A stretch of DNA of 64,000 nt, from NCBI RefSeq assembly GCF_020882245.1, contig NC_083597.1, positions 56,956,152-57,020,151 on the forward strand, written 5' to 3'. Position 1 is the first letter of the stretch; each line of letters starts with the position of its first letter. The notes under the pieces were generated by a model. The model searched no databases, had not been told where the DNA came from, and saw nothing but the letters and a program-made list of their open reading frames with translations. Position numbers and translations under genes: made by a program. This document shows, one piece after another, positions 48,014 through 59,136 of this stretch. This DNA is from Rhopalosiphum padi. Lineage: Eukaryota; Arthropoda; Insecta; Hemiptera; Aphididae.

Positions 48014-49483
48014 TTAGAACTTTCAGCTACAGCTATTATAGTTCGACAATTACAGTATACAATTAAATTAATAATATTAAACATGATAATAATAAATCTG
48101 ATTAATACAAATAATGATAGACGGTAGAAAATGATTTCGTATCCAATTAAGATTAAAGTAACATAATCACAGAATATTTAATAACAACAGATTAGATATT
48201 TATGATTTCACGAAGTTTGCAATTAAGGAGATAAGGTATTCTTAGAAAGTAATGTGTTTAATAGAGAGGATAAAAGAGAAATCAATGGAGTAAAGAGGGA
48301 ATTAAGTTGCGTAATAAATTGGGATATAATATTGGAAATAGGTTCAGAGTTTAAATTATTTGAATTGCCCACAGTTGCTTCTGCATAAGTCCTAGGTACT
48401 CCTTTGCGTCGGGTGTGAATGGACGGGGGCTTATCTGAGACTGGCAAGACTCTTGTGAGCACTTTAGTGCGTTTTTTGATAACGGATTGATAAACACGGC
48501 ATCCTTTGTAGTTGGCCGTGTGAACCTCAGAACAGAGCGCGCATTTGGCTGGACTAGCTCGATCCTTGATACAGTCCTCGGAGCGATGGTCTCCACCGCA
48601 TTTGACGCATCTAGATTCATGTTGACAGTAGTTATCGGTATGGCCATAGGCTTGACAATTGTGGCACTGTGGTGGACCACGACGGGACAAATGAGGTTTC
48701 TCGATTATAACTTTGGTATTAAGTAGCGAAGTAATATTAAAGATATCATTGTTGTTATTCTGACGATTTAAATCAACAAAAAATAATGGGAGACCGCATT
48801 TATTTTTATTTTTGACATTAATGACTTGTTTCACCGAATGTCCTTCCTCCGACAAAGCCAGAGAAATTTCCGAACACAATGTGGAATGGTGGAGATTTCG
48901 TATTGCGACTCTGAATGAGCGATTAACGTGAGCTTGAAAGGTATGGAAACTAGAATCAGTATCCTTGAGATGAGTCAAAATAGTATTGTAGTTATGTACA
49001 CCCCTGGGATAAACGATTAGGTATGATTTAGTGGACTTACAGGTAAATGCGTTAGGACCAGTTATCTTTGTTAGCACATTTGTGAAGGCGGAGAAATTTG
49101 AGATGTTGGAGATGTAAAACGGTGGAGCCCGTGGTGTGACGTCTTGTACATCGAGCGTTGGCTGCTCGATACTTTGATTTGCAGGACCCGGTTTTTCGTT
49201 ACAAGCTGATGCACTGTTGGTGGATGTGATAAATAAGGTGTCACTAGAATCCTCGGAGTACAGAGCAGCAAACCGATTAGGTGTAACGAATATTTTTGGT
49301 TTTTTATCGGCAACTTTTGGAGAAATTGACGAATTAGAAAGATTACGTTTGTTAGGCATAGACGTTTGGAGTGGACCGCCACCGGTGTCGTGGACTTTGT
49401 CTGCCATATTATCGGACGGCAAACGCGATAACGGAACTCATAAGCAACTACGTGCGTGCACATTGAGCGTTATAGCCGGACTG
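47984..49483 (-). mobile_element. ORF1-only non-LTR retroelement (half-LINE), complete insertion
   Basis: 1.5 kb on the minus strand: about 75 bp of 5' UTR, one intact ORF1, about 240 bp of 3' UTR ending AAATAAA, then a poly(A) tail of about 30 (T-run 47983-48012 on plus). An exact 13-bp target duplication ACCTGGTATAATT flanks it (47971-47983, 49484-49496). There is no endonuclease or reverse transcriptase ORF2. Identical flanks, a long tail and an undamaged ORF suggest a recent insertion, mobilised in trans by a full-length Jockey-like relative. Confidence 0.85.
48223..49407 (-). CDS. Jockey-like LINE ORF1 (Gag-like, CCHC zinc knuckles)
   Basis: 394 codons from the ATG at 49407 (MADKVHDTGG...); an in-frame TGA lies about 30 bp upstream, so this is the first usable ATG. 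Nucleic-acid-binding ORF1 protein: a variable N-terminus, a PRE_C2HC-type domain near residues 155-225, then three zinc knuckles: C-x2-C-x4-H-x4-C at 248-261, C-x2-C-x3-H-x4-C at 267-279, C-x2-C-x3-H-x6-C at 289-303. These are followed by the conserved RTYAEA motif and a Leu/Ser-rich C-terminal helix, the usual end of insect Jockey/R1-type ORF1. It is full length for the family and has no stops or frameshifts. The product would bind element RNA; without ORF2 it cannot transpose autonomously. Confidence 0.9.
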   Translation of the reverse strand: MADKVHDTGGGPLQTSMPNKRNLSNSSISPKVADKKPKIFVTPNRFAALYSEDSSDTLFITSTNSASACNEKPGPANQSIEQPTLDVQDVTPRAPPFYISNISNFSAFTNVLTKITGPNAFTCKSTKSYLIVYPRGVHNYNTILTHLKDTDSSFHTFQAHVNRSFRVAIRNLHHSTLCSEISLALSEEGHSVKQVINVKNKNKCGLPLFFVDLNRQNNNNDIFNITSLLNTKVIIEKPHLSRRGPPQCHNCQAYGHTDNYCQHESRCVKCGGDHRSEDCIKDRASPAKCALCSEVHTANYKGCRVYQSVIKKRTKVLTRVLPVSDKPPSIHTRRKGVPRTYAEATVGNSNNLNSEPISNIISQFITQLNSLFTPLISLLSSLLNTLLSKNTLSP

Positions 49484-49496
49484 ACCTGGTATAATT
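49484..49496. repeat. Target-site duplication, 5' side of the half-LINE
   Basis: ACCTGGTATAATT, the exact partner of 47971-47983. The 13-bp length fits target-primed reverse transcription. Confidence 0.85.
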
Positions 49497-52400
49497 ATAA
49501 CGCCTTTATGATTTGCAAATAAAAATTACTATGTTTTACCGACATTATGATGATGGTTATTAAAATCCGATTACAGTTGACTATAACTAACCACTTCAGA
49601 CCACTCGAATGAACGTCGCGTTAAAACGTGCGTTGTTTGAGATTATTGGACACGTCCTGAAAACGGTTTAAACCGTACAAAAAAAAAAAAGATTATATTA
49701 TATACATATTACACTTTGTCTCAAACTAAACAACAATCTGTACGTCTGATTATCGATCGAACGGTCGAACAAAGTTTAATGCAATTTTCCATCGACGTTT
49801 TAACGGTGTCGCGTTTAGTGGCGTAGAAGAAGTTCACTATTTTAATGTAAATAAACTAAGTGCGTACACCACTTTCTTGAAAAATTTTATGCATCGAAAC
49901 CCAACAATACTAGCACCGACGGAATAGGTCGATTTAAATGAAACGAACACTATAATATAATATTATTTACAAATTCATAATATTTATTATTACATTTTTG
50001 TGAACAACATCGATTCGATATGGGTAATGCGATAACCACCGGCACCGGGTTTTTCCCGCAATAAGCCCCTACGACACGGCGCGCGTATTGAATAACAATT
50101 ACTATTATCATTATTATATTTATTTATTTTTTAATTCGGTAACCGCGGCAACGCAATATAAAAATTAAGTTTTTTAAGGAAATTCGAATTTCTATCGATG
50201 AAATAACTCGGGAATCTGTGGATGACGTGAACGTGACTGTGTTGTTAAACGTCAAACTATTATTATATTTTTGTTATCCAGCACGTCATAAAACAATTGA
50301 AACGTCTACATTTTTACAATCAATTCAGTTCTTGGTAGGATTTCAAAAGTCGTACGCTGTGCATGAAAGTTAGGTACAACCCGTCATTGGTTTTCATGAA
50401 TAAATAACCACACACAATAATATATAACAATAGTAATAATGTATATTATTGTGAAAAGTATGAAATGACTTGATTTGGATTATTGAGCATTAAAAGTTCG
50501 CGGGGAAACTCGGAGAGACGGAAAATATAAATATATAAAATAGAAAGGTCAAATTTATTACATTTTTCTTTGCGTCAAAACTTTTATATATATATATATA
50601 TATTAATACTTTTCTAGACATAATATACTCGTTCGGAAAACTTTTATATCATATAATATATAATAATAATAATATACACACTCTGTGTACACTCGCAATA
50701 TCACTAGCTAATGCCGCGCGCGGATCAAGACAAAATATTTTTTCATTCGTATAGTGTTTGGTTAATTTATGCATACGGCAGAAACTCGTATTACCTACTT
50801 TATTTTACTATAATATAAAAACGGTATTACCATATCCGACGAACTTCGAATAGAATACCGAATACAAATGAAACCAAAATATAATAATATAATACCTCAC
50901 ATATCCTCTGCTAAGTAAGTTTCTTTGCGGTATTCGCCGCGAATCGAACAAAGACATGATATCATTCCTCCGCGTGATGTAATATCTAATATTACTTTCG
51001 CACAGTGAACTTTGATAACATTATTATAATTTGCATTTATCGATGCATATTGCATTTATACTGTATAATGATTAAGCCAATTTGTTTTAGGAAATGTAAT
51101 AGTTCGTGAAGTGGGTAAAAACTAAATCAATCGTTTACGTATATACGCAGTAGTCGTAAAGTTTTAATTTAAAGTAAAACGCTATTTTCTACTGTTATAT
51201 TGCTTTTAAAATAATCGATTCCAACACTTTGTAACATATTATAATATGTCGTGTGTTCTCATCGTTTGTAAAACTGTATATTTTTTAGCCACTGTACCGG
51301 CAAGAAAGGACGATTATAACGGTATCACACCGACATAATATTGAAACTTTTCGTATAAGACACTCCTAGAAGTGAAGTTTTTTTTTTCAGTTCTATTGTT
51401 AATTCACGTGCTCAGACCTAACACACTGATATAACTTGGACTTATTTGTTTGTATTTTTTATATCATAAAATATATCTCTCTCATACGAATATCGCGCAC
51501 GTGTAAATAATTTAAACACGCTCGCTATCGGTATAGCGTTGTATCAAAATAACAGCGGTAAAACGGTTAAAAAATAAACGGTCGAATTCTGAAATAAAAC
51601 GCATCCAAAAGTAAACGGGAAAATATTTTTGCTGTAGATAATTATTTTCCCCGCGTCTTATTCTTAAAAACCTCACGACCGTTTGCGGAGGTATTAACTT
51701 TATCTATACCGTTCGCGAAACTATATACGCATTACGGGAAACATACTTTTACCCGGAACCAATAATAACGCGCAGTGGACCCGCAATGTCAACGTATACG
51801 AGATTAAAATAATCTATAATAATCAAATACACGGCTGAGTACATATTTATTGCAAATACCTACAACAGCTTTAATGCTAAGACACGGGTATACAATGTAG
51901 GTAGGTACTCGTTTATCAATTTGATGACGGCGGGTTGACGGTATAATATTTACCCGGAGATCAAGGTGTCGGGTTCTGTGTGTTTTAGTACTCAATTTAC
52001 TATATTTTACAGACACAGACAGTACACGTATTAATATTACAACGGGGTATAGCCGAAGACGATAAAGAACAGAAAAAAAAACGTCGATGCATATAAAAAA
52101 TTACACCGCGACACCACCGCCACGCACAATACGGTTTTGAGTTATACACATCACAACGACGTTGAAAATATAATATAATAATATTATTATTATTATTATT
52201 ATAGTGATATATTGACTGTAACGTCGTTTAATATATATTACATGCTATTACAATAATAATAATAATAATAACAATAATATTATGTATAATTCAAATACCT
52301 ATACTTAATAGACCGAACCCCATCGCGTCGTTTGACTTGGTTTGAATTTTAAAACGGATAAATATATAATATGACAAAATTTCGCGTATTGTACGCGGAG

Positions 52401-53610
52401 TTTATAAAATGAACGATGTATACCTACTATAAATAACGAATATAAATATGTAAACAGAAATTACGGCGGTGTACGATAATAATGCGATGCGCTGTATCTG
52501 TTACAGTGGTACACTATTATTTGAGTAATGTATTGCAGGGCATCACAAAACCCATATATTTTAAATTTCCTACATTTTTCATGATATTATGCGAAACGAA
52601 ATAAAATGTTGTTTTCCGTCTAGAGGCCACTGACAATACACGTTTCGTTTCGAAAATACCGAGATAATAATAATATACGTTATTCATTTTGTTATTTAAA
52701 ATTTTAAATAATATTTTTACATTTTTTATGACGAATATTTTCTATCTGTATATATATATATCATATAAAATAAATCCTTCTCTCTTTATTTCTATCTTTG
52801 TTTTCTATACACTCGAAAACTACTTGACCGTTTTGAATAAAAGTTATGTCATTAGATTTCTCGAGACTAAGAAAGAGTCGTACATGAATAACATTTTATT
52901 ATAACTCGCGAAAATCGAACGGTTTTTCATTTTTATAAATGGAAACCATCGGTCGCGTATAATACAATATTTATTATACGATTGGATATAATGTTCTGTA
53001 TCGTATTATATGTTGACATTTAGGCTAATAAAGTTGTTTGTTCGGTTGTTTTATATAAATACAAAATTGAGTAACAGCTATTATGTTATACGTATATAAA
53101 AGAGTCAAAGTGCGTTGAGGTTGAGGTTTATAATATATACTAAAAACATACTCGACCAAATTTAACGAAAAACAATTGATCCAATATTATTGATTTAATA
53201 TTCCAATAGAAGTAAAAACGGAAACAATAGACGGATAGATTATAATATATAGTTATATAATGGTAAATACAGATAATATTAGTCGGGTTATGTGTTGTAA
53301 GCGACGCATAATAATATGCAAATCCACAGTTTTTGATCAGTTGACATCAAATTTTAAACACATATTACTTGGGATCACAGACGGCGGGTAGTAAGAGTAT
53401 TATATAATATAATGGAAGCTACGGCGGATAACAGCTATTATTCATAAAAGGCAAAGTGTATGCCCGAGGCTTATAGAATCATAAAATACACCACCGATTT
53501 TAACGATTCTAAGAATTATTCACCCGCTACCTATTAGATAAGATTAAAAATATAATCCCATATTATTCGTTTATTTCTGCGAGCAATCGGTTGAACGTAA
53601 GTAAAAAAGG
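49497..53610. other. AT-rich non-coding DNA
   Basis: (TA)n, (ATT)n and (AAT)n runs (50586-50603, 52185-52201, 52256-52270). Open frames at 51804-52016 and 52689-52904 lack support. No gene or bounded element seen. Confidence 0.45.
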
Positions 53611-53681
53611 TTATTTATCAGCTGCAGGTGGATTGCCCGTCTCGATTTTATTCATCTCCAGGCAACGTCGGATGGTACGTA
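53611..53681 (-). CDS. Candidate terminal exon, unidentified minus-strand gene
   Basis: Acceptor TATTATAG|TACGT at 53682. After two bases completing a codon there are 22 codons (RTIRRCLEMNKIETGNPPAA...) and TAA at 53613-53611. Codons are purine-first and GC-richer than the flanks. Its entry phase matches the exit phase of the candidate exon at 56869-57006, giving a Leu at the junction. The plus strand also has a possible micro-exon here (acceptor CAGCTGCAG, donor GATG|GTACGT). Confidence 0.35.
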
Positions 53682-56238
53682 CTATAATACATATATATAT
53701 TATTGATCTGTGATAAAAATAAAATGATAAAAAGAAGTCAAACAATACGAGTTATCTTTTAATACGTTTTACGCGATAATGACGCGTCAATATAATGTAA
53801 TATCTGAATACATTACATCAATCGATACAGATAATGTCTGTACGGGGTCGATATATATATATGGCTTATTGTTAATTATTGCACAAGCCCTACACACAGT
53901 TTTTAGGAATTAAAATATGTCAGTAACCCAACCTACGTCGACATCTTGGCGATTTATAGGTTGTCACACGTTGTCTATAAACAATTTATGATAATAAGAT
54001 CCATCTGCTGATTGATGTTTTTTAGATTATTCCGTTATACTATATAATATATTTTGTTATTAATATAGTCGCTAAAATAATAAACTAGTTAGGTTTATAA
54101 ATTTAATTCAAATAGCTAAATACTATGTAATTATACGATTTAGTGAACTTAATCCAAGTGTTGTGTGAAACGTTTTTTCACAGGTTCTTATTACCTACAG
54201 CTTCTACAATATGATATATTAGACTGCACTCGACACCCTTTACATTTTAAACGCTTTTTACGACTATGTACTCCATAAAACTTTCAAAATAACAAAATGA
54301 ACTTGATTTTTTTTTTACACTTTTCCTTATTTTTCATAATGTCATTTAATAACCAGTTTTGAAATCGTGGCCATTCGATCGCTTTTACAATTTTTACATA
54401 GATACCTAGATATTACTAAATTAGGTAAACGAGGTAATAATCATTCATACGATAGTCATTTACAATGCCCGTTGTTTTTGTATAGTTTTTAAAAACTTTA
54501 TACACTTACCTTTGCACTTTGAACAATTTGCATATTTTATTTACCGTCTGAAACTTTTTTGGGTAAACCTTAAATTTATTGTGTCTTAAAAATTAATATT
54601 ATTTATATTTTAAAGGCGTCGCCATAACGTAATATTATTATTGTTGTCATAATATTATTATCGTCGCTGTGCACAAACCGTGTCCGAGTGAACAGGATAT
54701 ATTATTATTAACTTGAAATAAAACAAAGCAGTTACTGCACTCTATTGCAGATGGATTCCGAGTATTAGTATTAGTATTAAGTCACTATTAAGTAAGTATG
54801 CGTCAATAAATCTGTAGTGTGTAATTTCTTCGGATTTTCCGTGAAATATTCGCTTTAATAATTTTGATTTATAGTTTATTTATTCGTATGACATTATACA
54901 TTATAAACCTACATTAAGTTTTCCGCGAAATCCTACAAAACTGCACGGAACTACATATGGTATTGTTTTTTATGTGGTCGTTCGAATTTCGCGTAAATCA
55001 TTCTGAATGCGCTTATAATAGGTACACGTCGTATAAACAACACGCCTTATTATACAAACGTGCAAATAATAATGTGCACTCTCGTGCAAATTGCACGTCG
55101 AATGATTTTCAAACTATCGTATGGCGGTTATTGTGCAGTTAATTGTACAAATACTACAAATAATAATAATAATACAAATTATAAACACACCTGATAATTC
55201 ACTGTCTATTGCATTGTTTTTATAAATATGTATAATATTATACGCATTATAATGTATTAATTCAAGAGTTAGTAGATGACTAAAATTTAAATTTGATTAA
55301 AACTGCATTGGTTTTAATGATTTTATTTTTATAAGTAAGTGGGTCAGATATCTTTAATTTAAAGTTAAACCATTCGTACGGTAAACGTACGAAAATATAC
55401 AAAGTTAAATAATGTATTAGTGCTGCGTAGTAATATTGCAGAAAAATGGCCGTAAGTAATTACCTATATAATATAATATAGAGATACCATAGGTACCTGG
55501 TATACCATTGAACCGGTAAATCGTCAATAAAATTAATTTTTACATTTTGCCGCAAGTCCGTAAACTGCACAATTTAGTTCGTTTTCCTTCGCGTGTAGTT
55601 TAGGTTAGGTTAGGTATATTATAATAAAATAATAATATAGCGGCGATATATTGATCTCATTCGAGTAAACGACGACTGCTACCACCGGGATTCTAATAAA
55701 ACATTGAATTCGTGTTGCATAATCAAATACGCATTGTGTATATTTATGACGCAGCGGTGATGCGAACAATAGTAGGCATAACCTATTTTTGGATTTACAG
55801 TTAAAATATTTACCGTAACCCACTGGCTGCGGGGTGGTAAAGGAGCACGTCGTTTCGCGTGTAGCTCATATTGTTTTGAGGTTCAATACACAGCCGCGCG
55901 GTGTAAGACAGTTGTTCTTAAATCGGTTGTTTCTCGGCGAAATGCATTATTTGATTAAAGCGCAAAGCAAATGATAATGACTGCTGAAGAGCGAACGAGA
56001 AACCCGCGAAACTAAGCGATTCTAATAAGCTACCCTTATAAATCTACACTGGGTCGGTGTGCATTTTTCTTCGCACCGCAATAAACAGCGACAGTCGATG
56101 TGGGCAAAGCAGTGAATTAGATCGGCATAGCGGACAGTGGCGGTGCCGACTGTATACTGGCGACGGTGGCAGTGGCCCTGATCTAGTATAGCAGTGCATT
56201 ACACATGATTTATAAGAACATATAATTTATCTATATTG

Positions 56239-56283
<45 letters not shown>

Positions 56284-56868
56284 ATTGTATAGACCAAAAG
56301 TAAATAATATATGACTTTTTAGGTTCATTTAAAACCGATAGGCTACCGAATTGGCAAGCACTTGTCAATATAGATTACCGTATATTATATCATAATCATA
56401 TAGTGTTATGTACACAATACTAACTTATACGCAGGTAAACGGCTATATTATGTAATTGCCCAATGCATAATTTCATGTTATTTCGACGATAATATATCGT
56501 AATTGTTGAGCTGTAATAGTTTTTGACTAAAAGCTATAATAAATTTAAAAAAAAAAAAAGTATCATAGTCATATTTAAATATTTTTTAAAACACATATTT
56601 ATAATATAATAAAATATGATATAATGTATGTACGATGTAAAATATTATATCTTGCAGTTTTATCCGCAGACATACATTAAAACAATCTTGGGTTAGTAGA
56701 ATACAATTTAAAAACAACTAACATACTACATAATTTCATATGACTACAACACTATAGTAAAAGTAACTTAAATTTCATTCGGGTAACGTCTATGGCGTGT
56801 ATGTTCCGTGTACTCACGTATGAATCGAGGAAACAAAAGTTTTGAAACGTTTCCAAAAATCCACTTAC
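53682..56868 (-). other. Intron of the candidate minus-strand gene, or intergenic
   Basis: AT-rich, with a GC-richer patch at 55810-56190 that includes CpG-rich and GGCGG motifs and a (TA)n(TG)n tract at 56239-56279. No bounded element or convincing ORF. Confidence 0.35.
56239..56279. repeat. Compound (TA)n(TG)n microsatellite
   Basis: A TA run passes directly into about 13 TG units; typical of slippage-prone tracts. Confidence 0.9.
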
Positions 56869-57006
56869 GTGCGTGAACTCCGTTGTAAGTATTTTTCGAT
56901 GTTTGTGTCGTATTTTGATTTCCGTAAGAACCTCTGCGTGAAAAATCAGATACTCGTCTTAACATCAAACAAGGTCGTGGCGTATCACGTATCATCGCAT
57001 ATTCGA
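56869..57006 (-). CDS. Candidate internal exon, unidentified minus-strand gene
   Basis: Acceptor CCATTTCACAAAG|TCGAAT at 57007, donor GCAC|GTAAGTGG at 56868. Forty-five codons, EYAMIRDTPRPCLMLRRVSD then FSRRGSYGNQ..., ending in VHA, with two basic-x-Ser sites (RRVS, RRGS) of the PKA type. The whole 94-codon frame (57052-56768) reads through both splice sites. Phase 1 exit joins the exon at 53681. No family recognised. Confidence 0.38.
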
Positions 57007-58962
57007 CTTTGTGAAATGGAATTATATTAAAAGCGGTCAGGAAAATTTCCACGATAAAATTACTAGTTAACCACCCAAATTGTTAAATTGTTTAACTTAA
57101 GTTTTTTCAATAATTCGTAATTTCTTTTTGTTAGTGTGTAAAATTGTAAATTTGGCTGTTTTAAATTATGCACAAAAGTTTAAATCATGGCTAATTTCTT
57201 CGAACCCAAGCATTTGGTCGTGCTGAAATAATTATGCGCGCAATTTGTAAGTATACATTTAAAACTTGTAATTCACCCTTTCTCAGTTTACTCTAAATAA
57301 AGAAGTTATTAATAAGTTAGTCAATAATGATACAAAAATAAACATAAGTAATTAAAAAGATAAAATAAAATTCAAGTTATTACAAATATGTACATATTTA
57401 TTGTTAGATCTGCAGATCTGCAGGCATCATAGTACTCAAAATTCTTATACTAAAGAGGCGGTATCCAAAATATTTAGTATTTTTTCATACTCAACAAAAT
57501 TTTTGTTTTTTACATATTTGATGAATTGAATGTGTGTGGAAATATTTTGAAAATTAATTAAAAATGTGTTTTTAAAATTCATAATAAGTCTTTAAAATAT
57601 TATAAGCTAAATACCATTTAATAAGGTAAAAAAAAACTAATACAAGGTCCGTAAAGATTGCACCGAATATTGTAACACAGACAAAGACTTTAAAATGACA
57701 AAACGGTCAAGTTTTAAAGAAGTTAGCCATGGTTTAAACTTTTGAGGTCACTTTAAATTAGCTAAACTTACATATTATCAATTTAAGTTTAAAACTTACT
57801 AATTATTAGGAAAACTAAGAGTTAAAAACCTTGATTTTTGCCGTTTAACTTCACGGATCTGTCTGCCGGGTATTATCATTTAAGCGTCCGTTAATATAAT
57901 TCTGTGCCTCGGCGATAGGCGATTTGGGCCAATTCAATATTAACTGGACGACTACATTATGCTATCGTTAAAATTAACATTCGATACAATTCAATCTTAG
58001 ATCTTATATTAACAAAATATTTTTATTAGACCAGATGTATTATATGCATAAAAAATACAACGCTGCACCGTATCGATAGATATAGATTATATTATTATTA
58101 TATTAAAATGTATCGAGTTCAGTTTAACCTTTTATTATAGTCTTTTAAATGTATTACAATAATATAATATATATATTATCCAAGCGATCATTGCTGTAGA
58201 TTATCTTCTTAACTTAAATGTATAAATATTCGACTTAATAAAATGTTTTGTCTGGGAAAAAAATTAGAGGCAGCTATGACTGTAAATAAAAATATATCGG
58301 ACAACATTGACGTCGAAGAAATTGTTGACTCAGTTAAGTAGAAAAGCAATTAATATTATGCTAATAAATAGTAAAAAAAAAATTAAATAATATATTTTAT
58401 TTTATATTATTACGTTCTATGCGGAGAGATAAACGTATTGGTTGTATAATGGTGTGTGTATATATTTTGTAAGTAGAAATTTTTTTTTTGCTATCGCCTT
58501 TTAGAGCAGCGAAAAAACTTAAACCTATCTGACTTTGAGGGAGGTTAATATTGGTAGAACGAATCTAGTTGTTCATTGGGTAGTCTAAAAGTGCAAAATA
58601 CACAATGCTTTTAAACACTTTTGGTAGAAACCTAGAAAAAATAAAATACAAAAGTAGAGAAAAACAGAAATATTCACGCAATACCGGTGTTGCAAAACAC
58701 GCTTTGCTCGATTCGATTAATCTCGGACGTCGTCGGTCGGTTCAATTCTAATTTAAAACGTCGCCCGCCCCGCTGATGCCCATCTTATTCGGACGACGTC
58801 GACGAAATGTCGGCATTATTCTGGGCCCCCGCGGATGAGGCGTATTATATAAGCGATCTAAAAGAAAGCGGCGGACCGCACAATCGCATATAGTTTCGCG
58901 CGCCAAGACAAATGAACGCCTGCACCGGGTCATTTCGGGTGATTTCCTTTAGTCGTTTCTTC
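57007..58962. other. AT-rich non-coding DNA, GC-richer from 58680
   Basis: A weak mirrored motif (TCCGTAAAG near 57650, TCCGTGAAG reversed near 57855) may be a decayed repeat. Around 57870-57945 one minus frame reads NWPKSPIAEAQNYI but lacks splice sites. The 61-codon minus frame at 58748-58933 is in a GC-rich patch with several open frames. Confidence 0.35.
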
Positions 58963-59136
58963 TTATGCGTTTAAAACATTATTCCTATTCTTAGCCGCCG
59001 CTTCAGAATGGTTGTCATCCGTCTCACGACCACTCCGCCCGCAGTCCTCCGGTGCACCTTTGTGCTTTCCGGAGGATCTTTTTAATTTTTCCCCGCGACG
59101 TTTACGTCCACAGACAGATATTATTATTATTATCAT
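58963..59136 (-). CDS. Candidate small ORF, basic, unidentified
   Basis: Fifty-seven codons from ATG at 59136 to TAA at 58963. After a short Ile run from a microsatellite it is highly charged: GRKRRGEKLKRSSGKHKGAP then an acidic part (RETDDNHSEAAAKN). About two thirds of codons start with a purine, and all residues after position 6 come from GC-richer sequence. A GTGAGA donor inside (after GGTC) would make it a first exon. The basic cluster resembles a nuclear localisation signal. No homologue recognised. Confidence 0.38.
   Translation of the reverse strand: MIIIIISVCGRKRRGEKLKRSSGKHKGAPEDCGRSGRETDDNHSEAAAKNRNNVLNA

Noticed and set aside
48351..48680. 109-codon minus ORF (and plus ORF 48487-48726) in the LINE
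   Set aside because: Both are alternative frames of the ORF1 zinc-knuckle region.
49071..49463. 130-codon minus ORF overlapping the ORF1 start
   Set aside because: An out-of-frame shadow of ORF1; the true frame carries the zinc knuckles.
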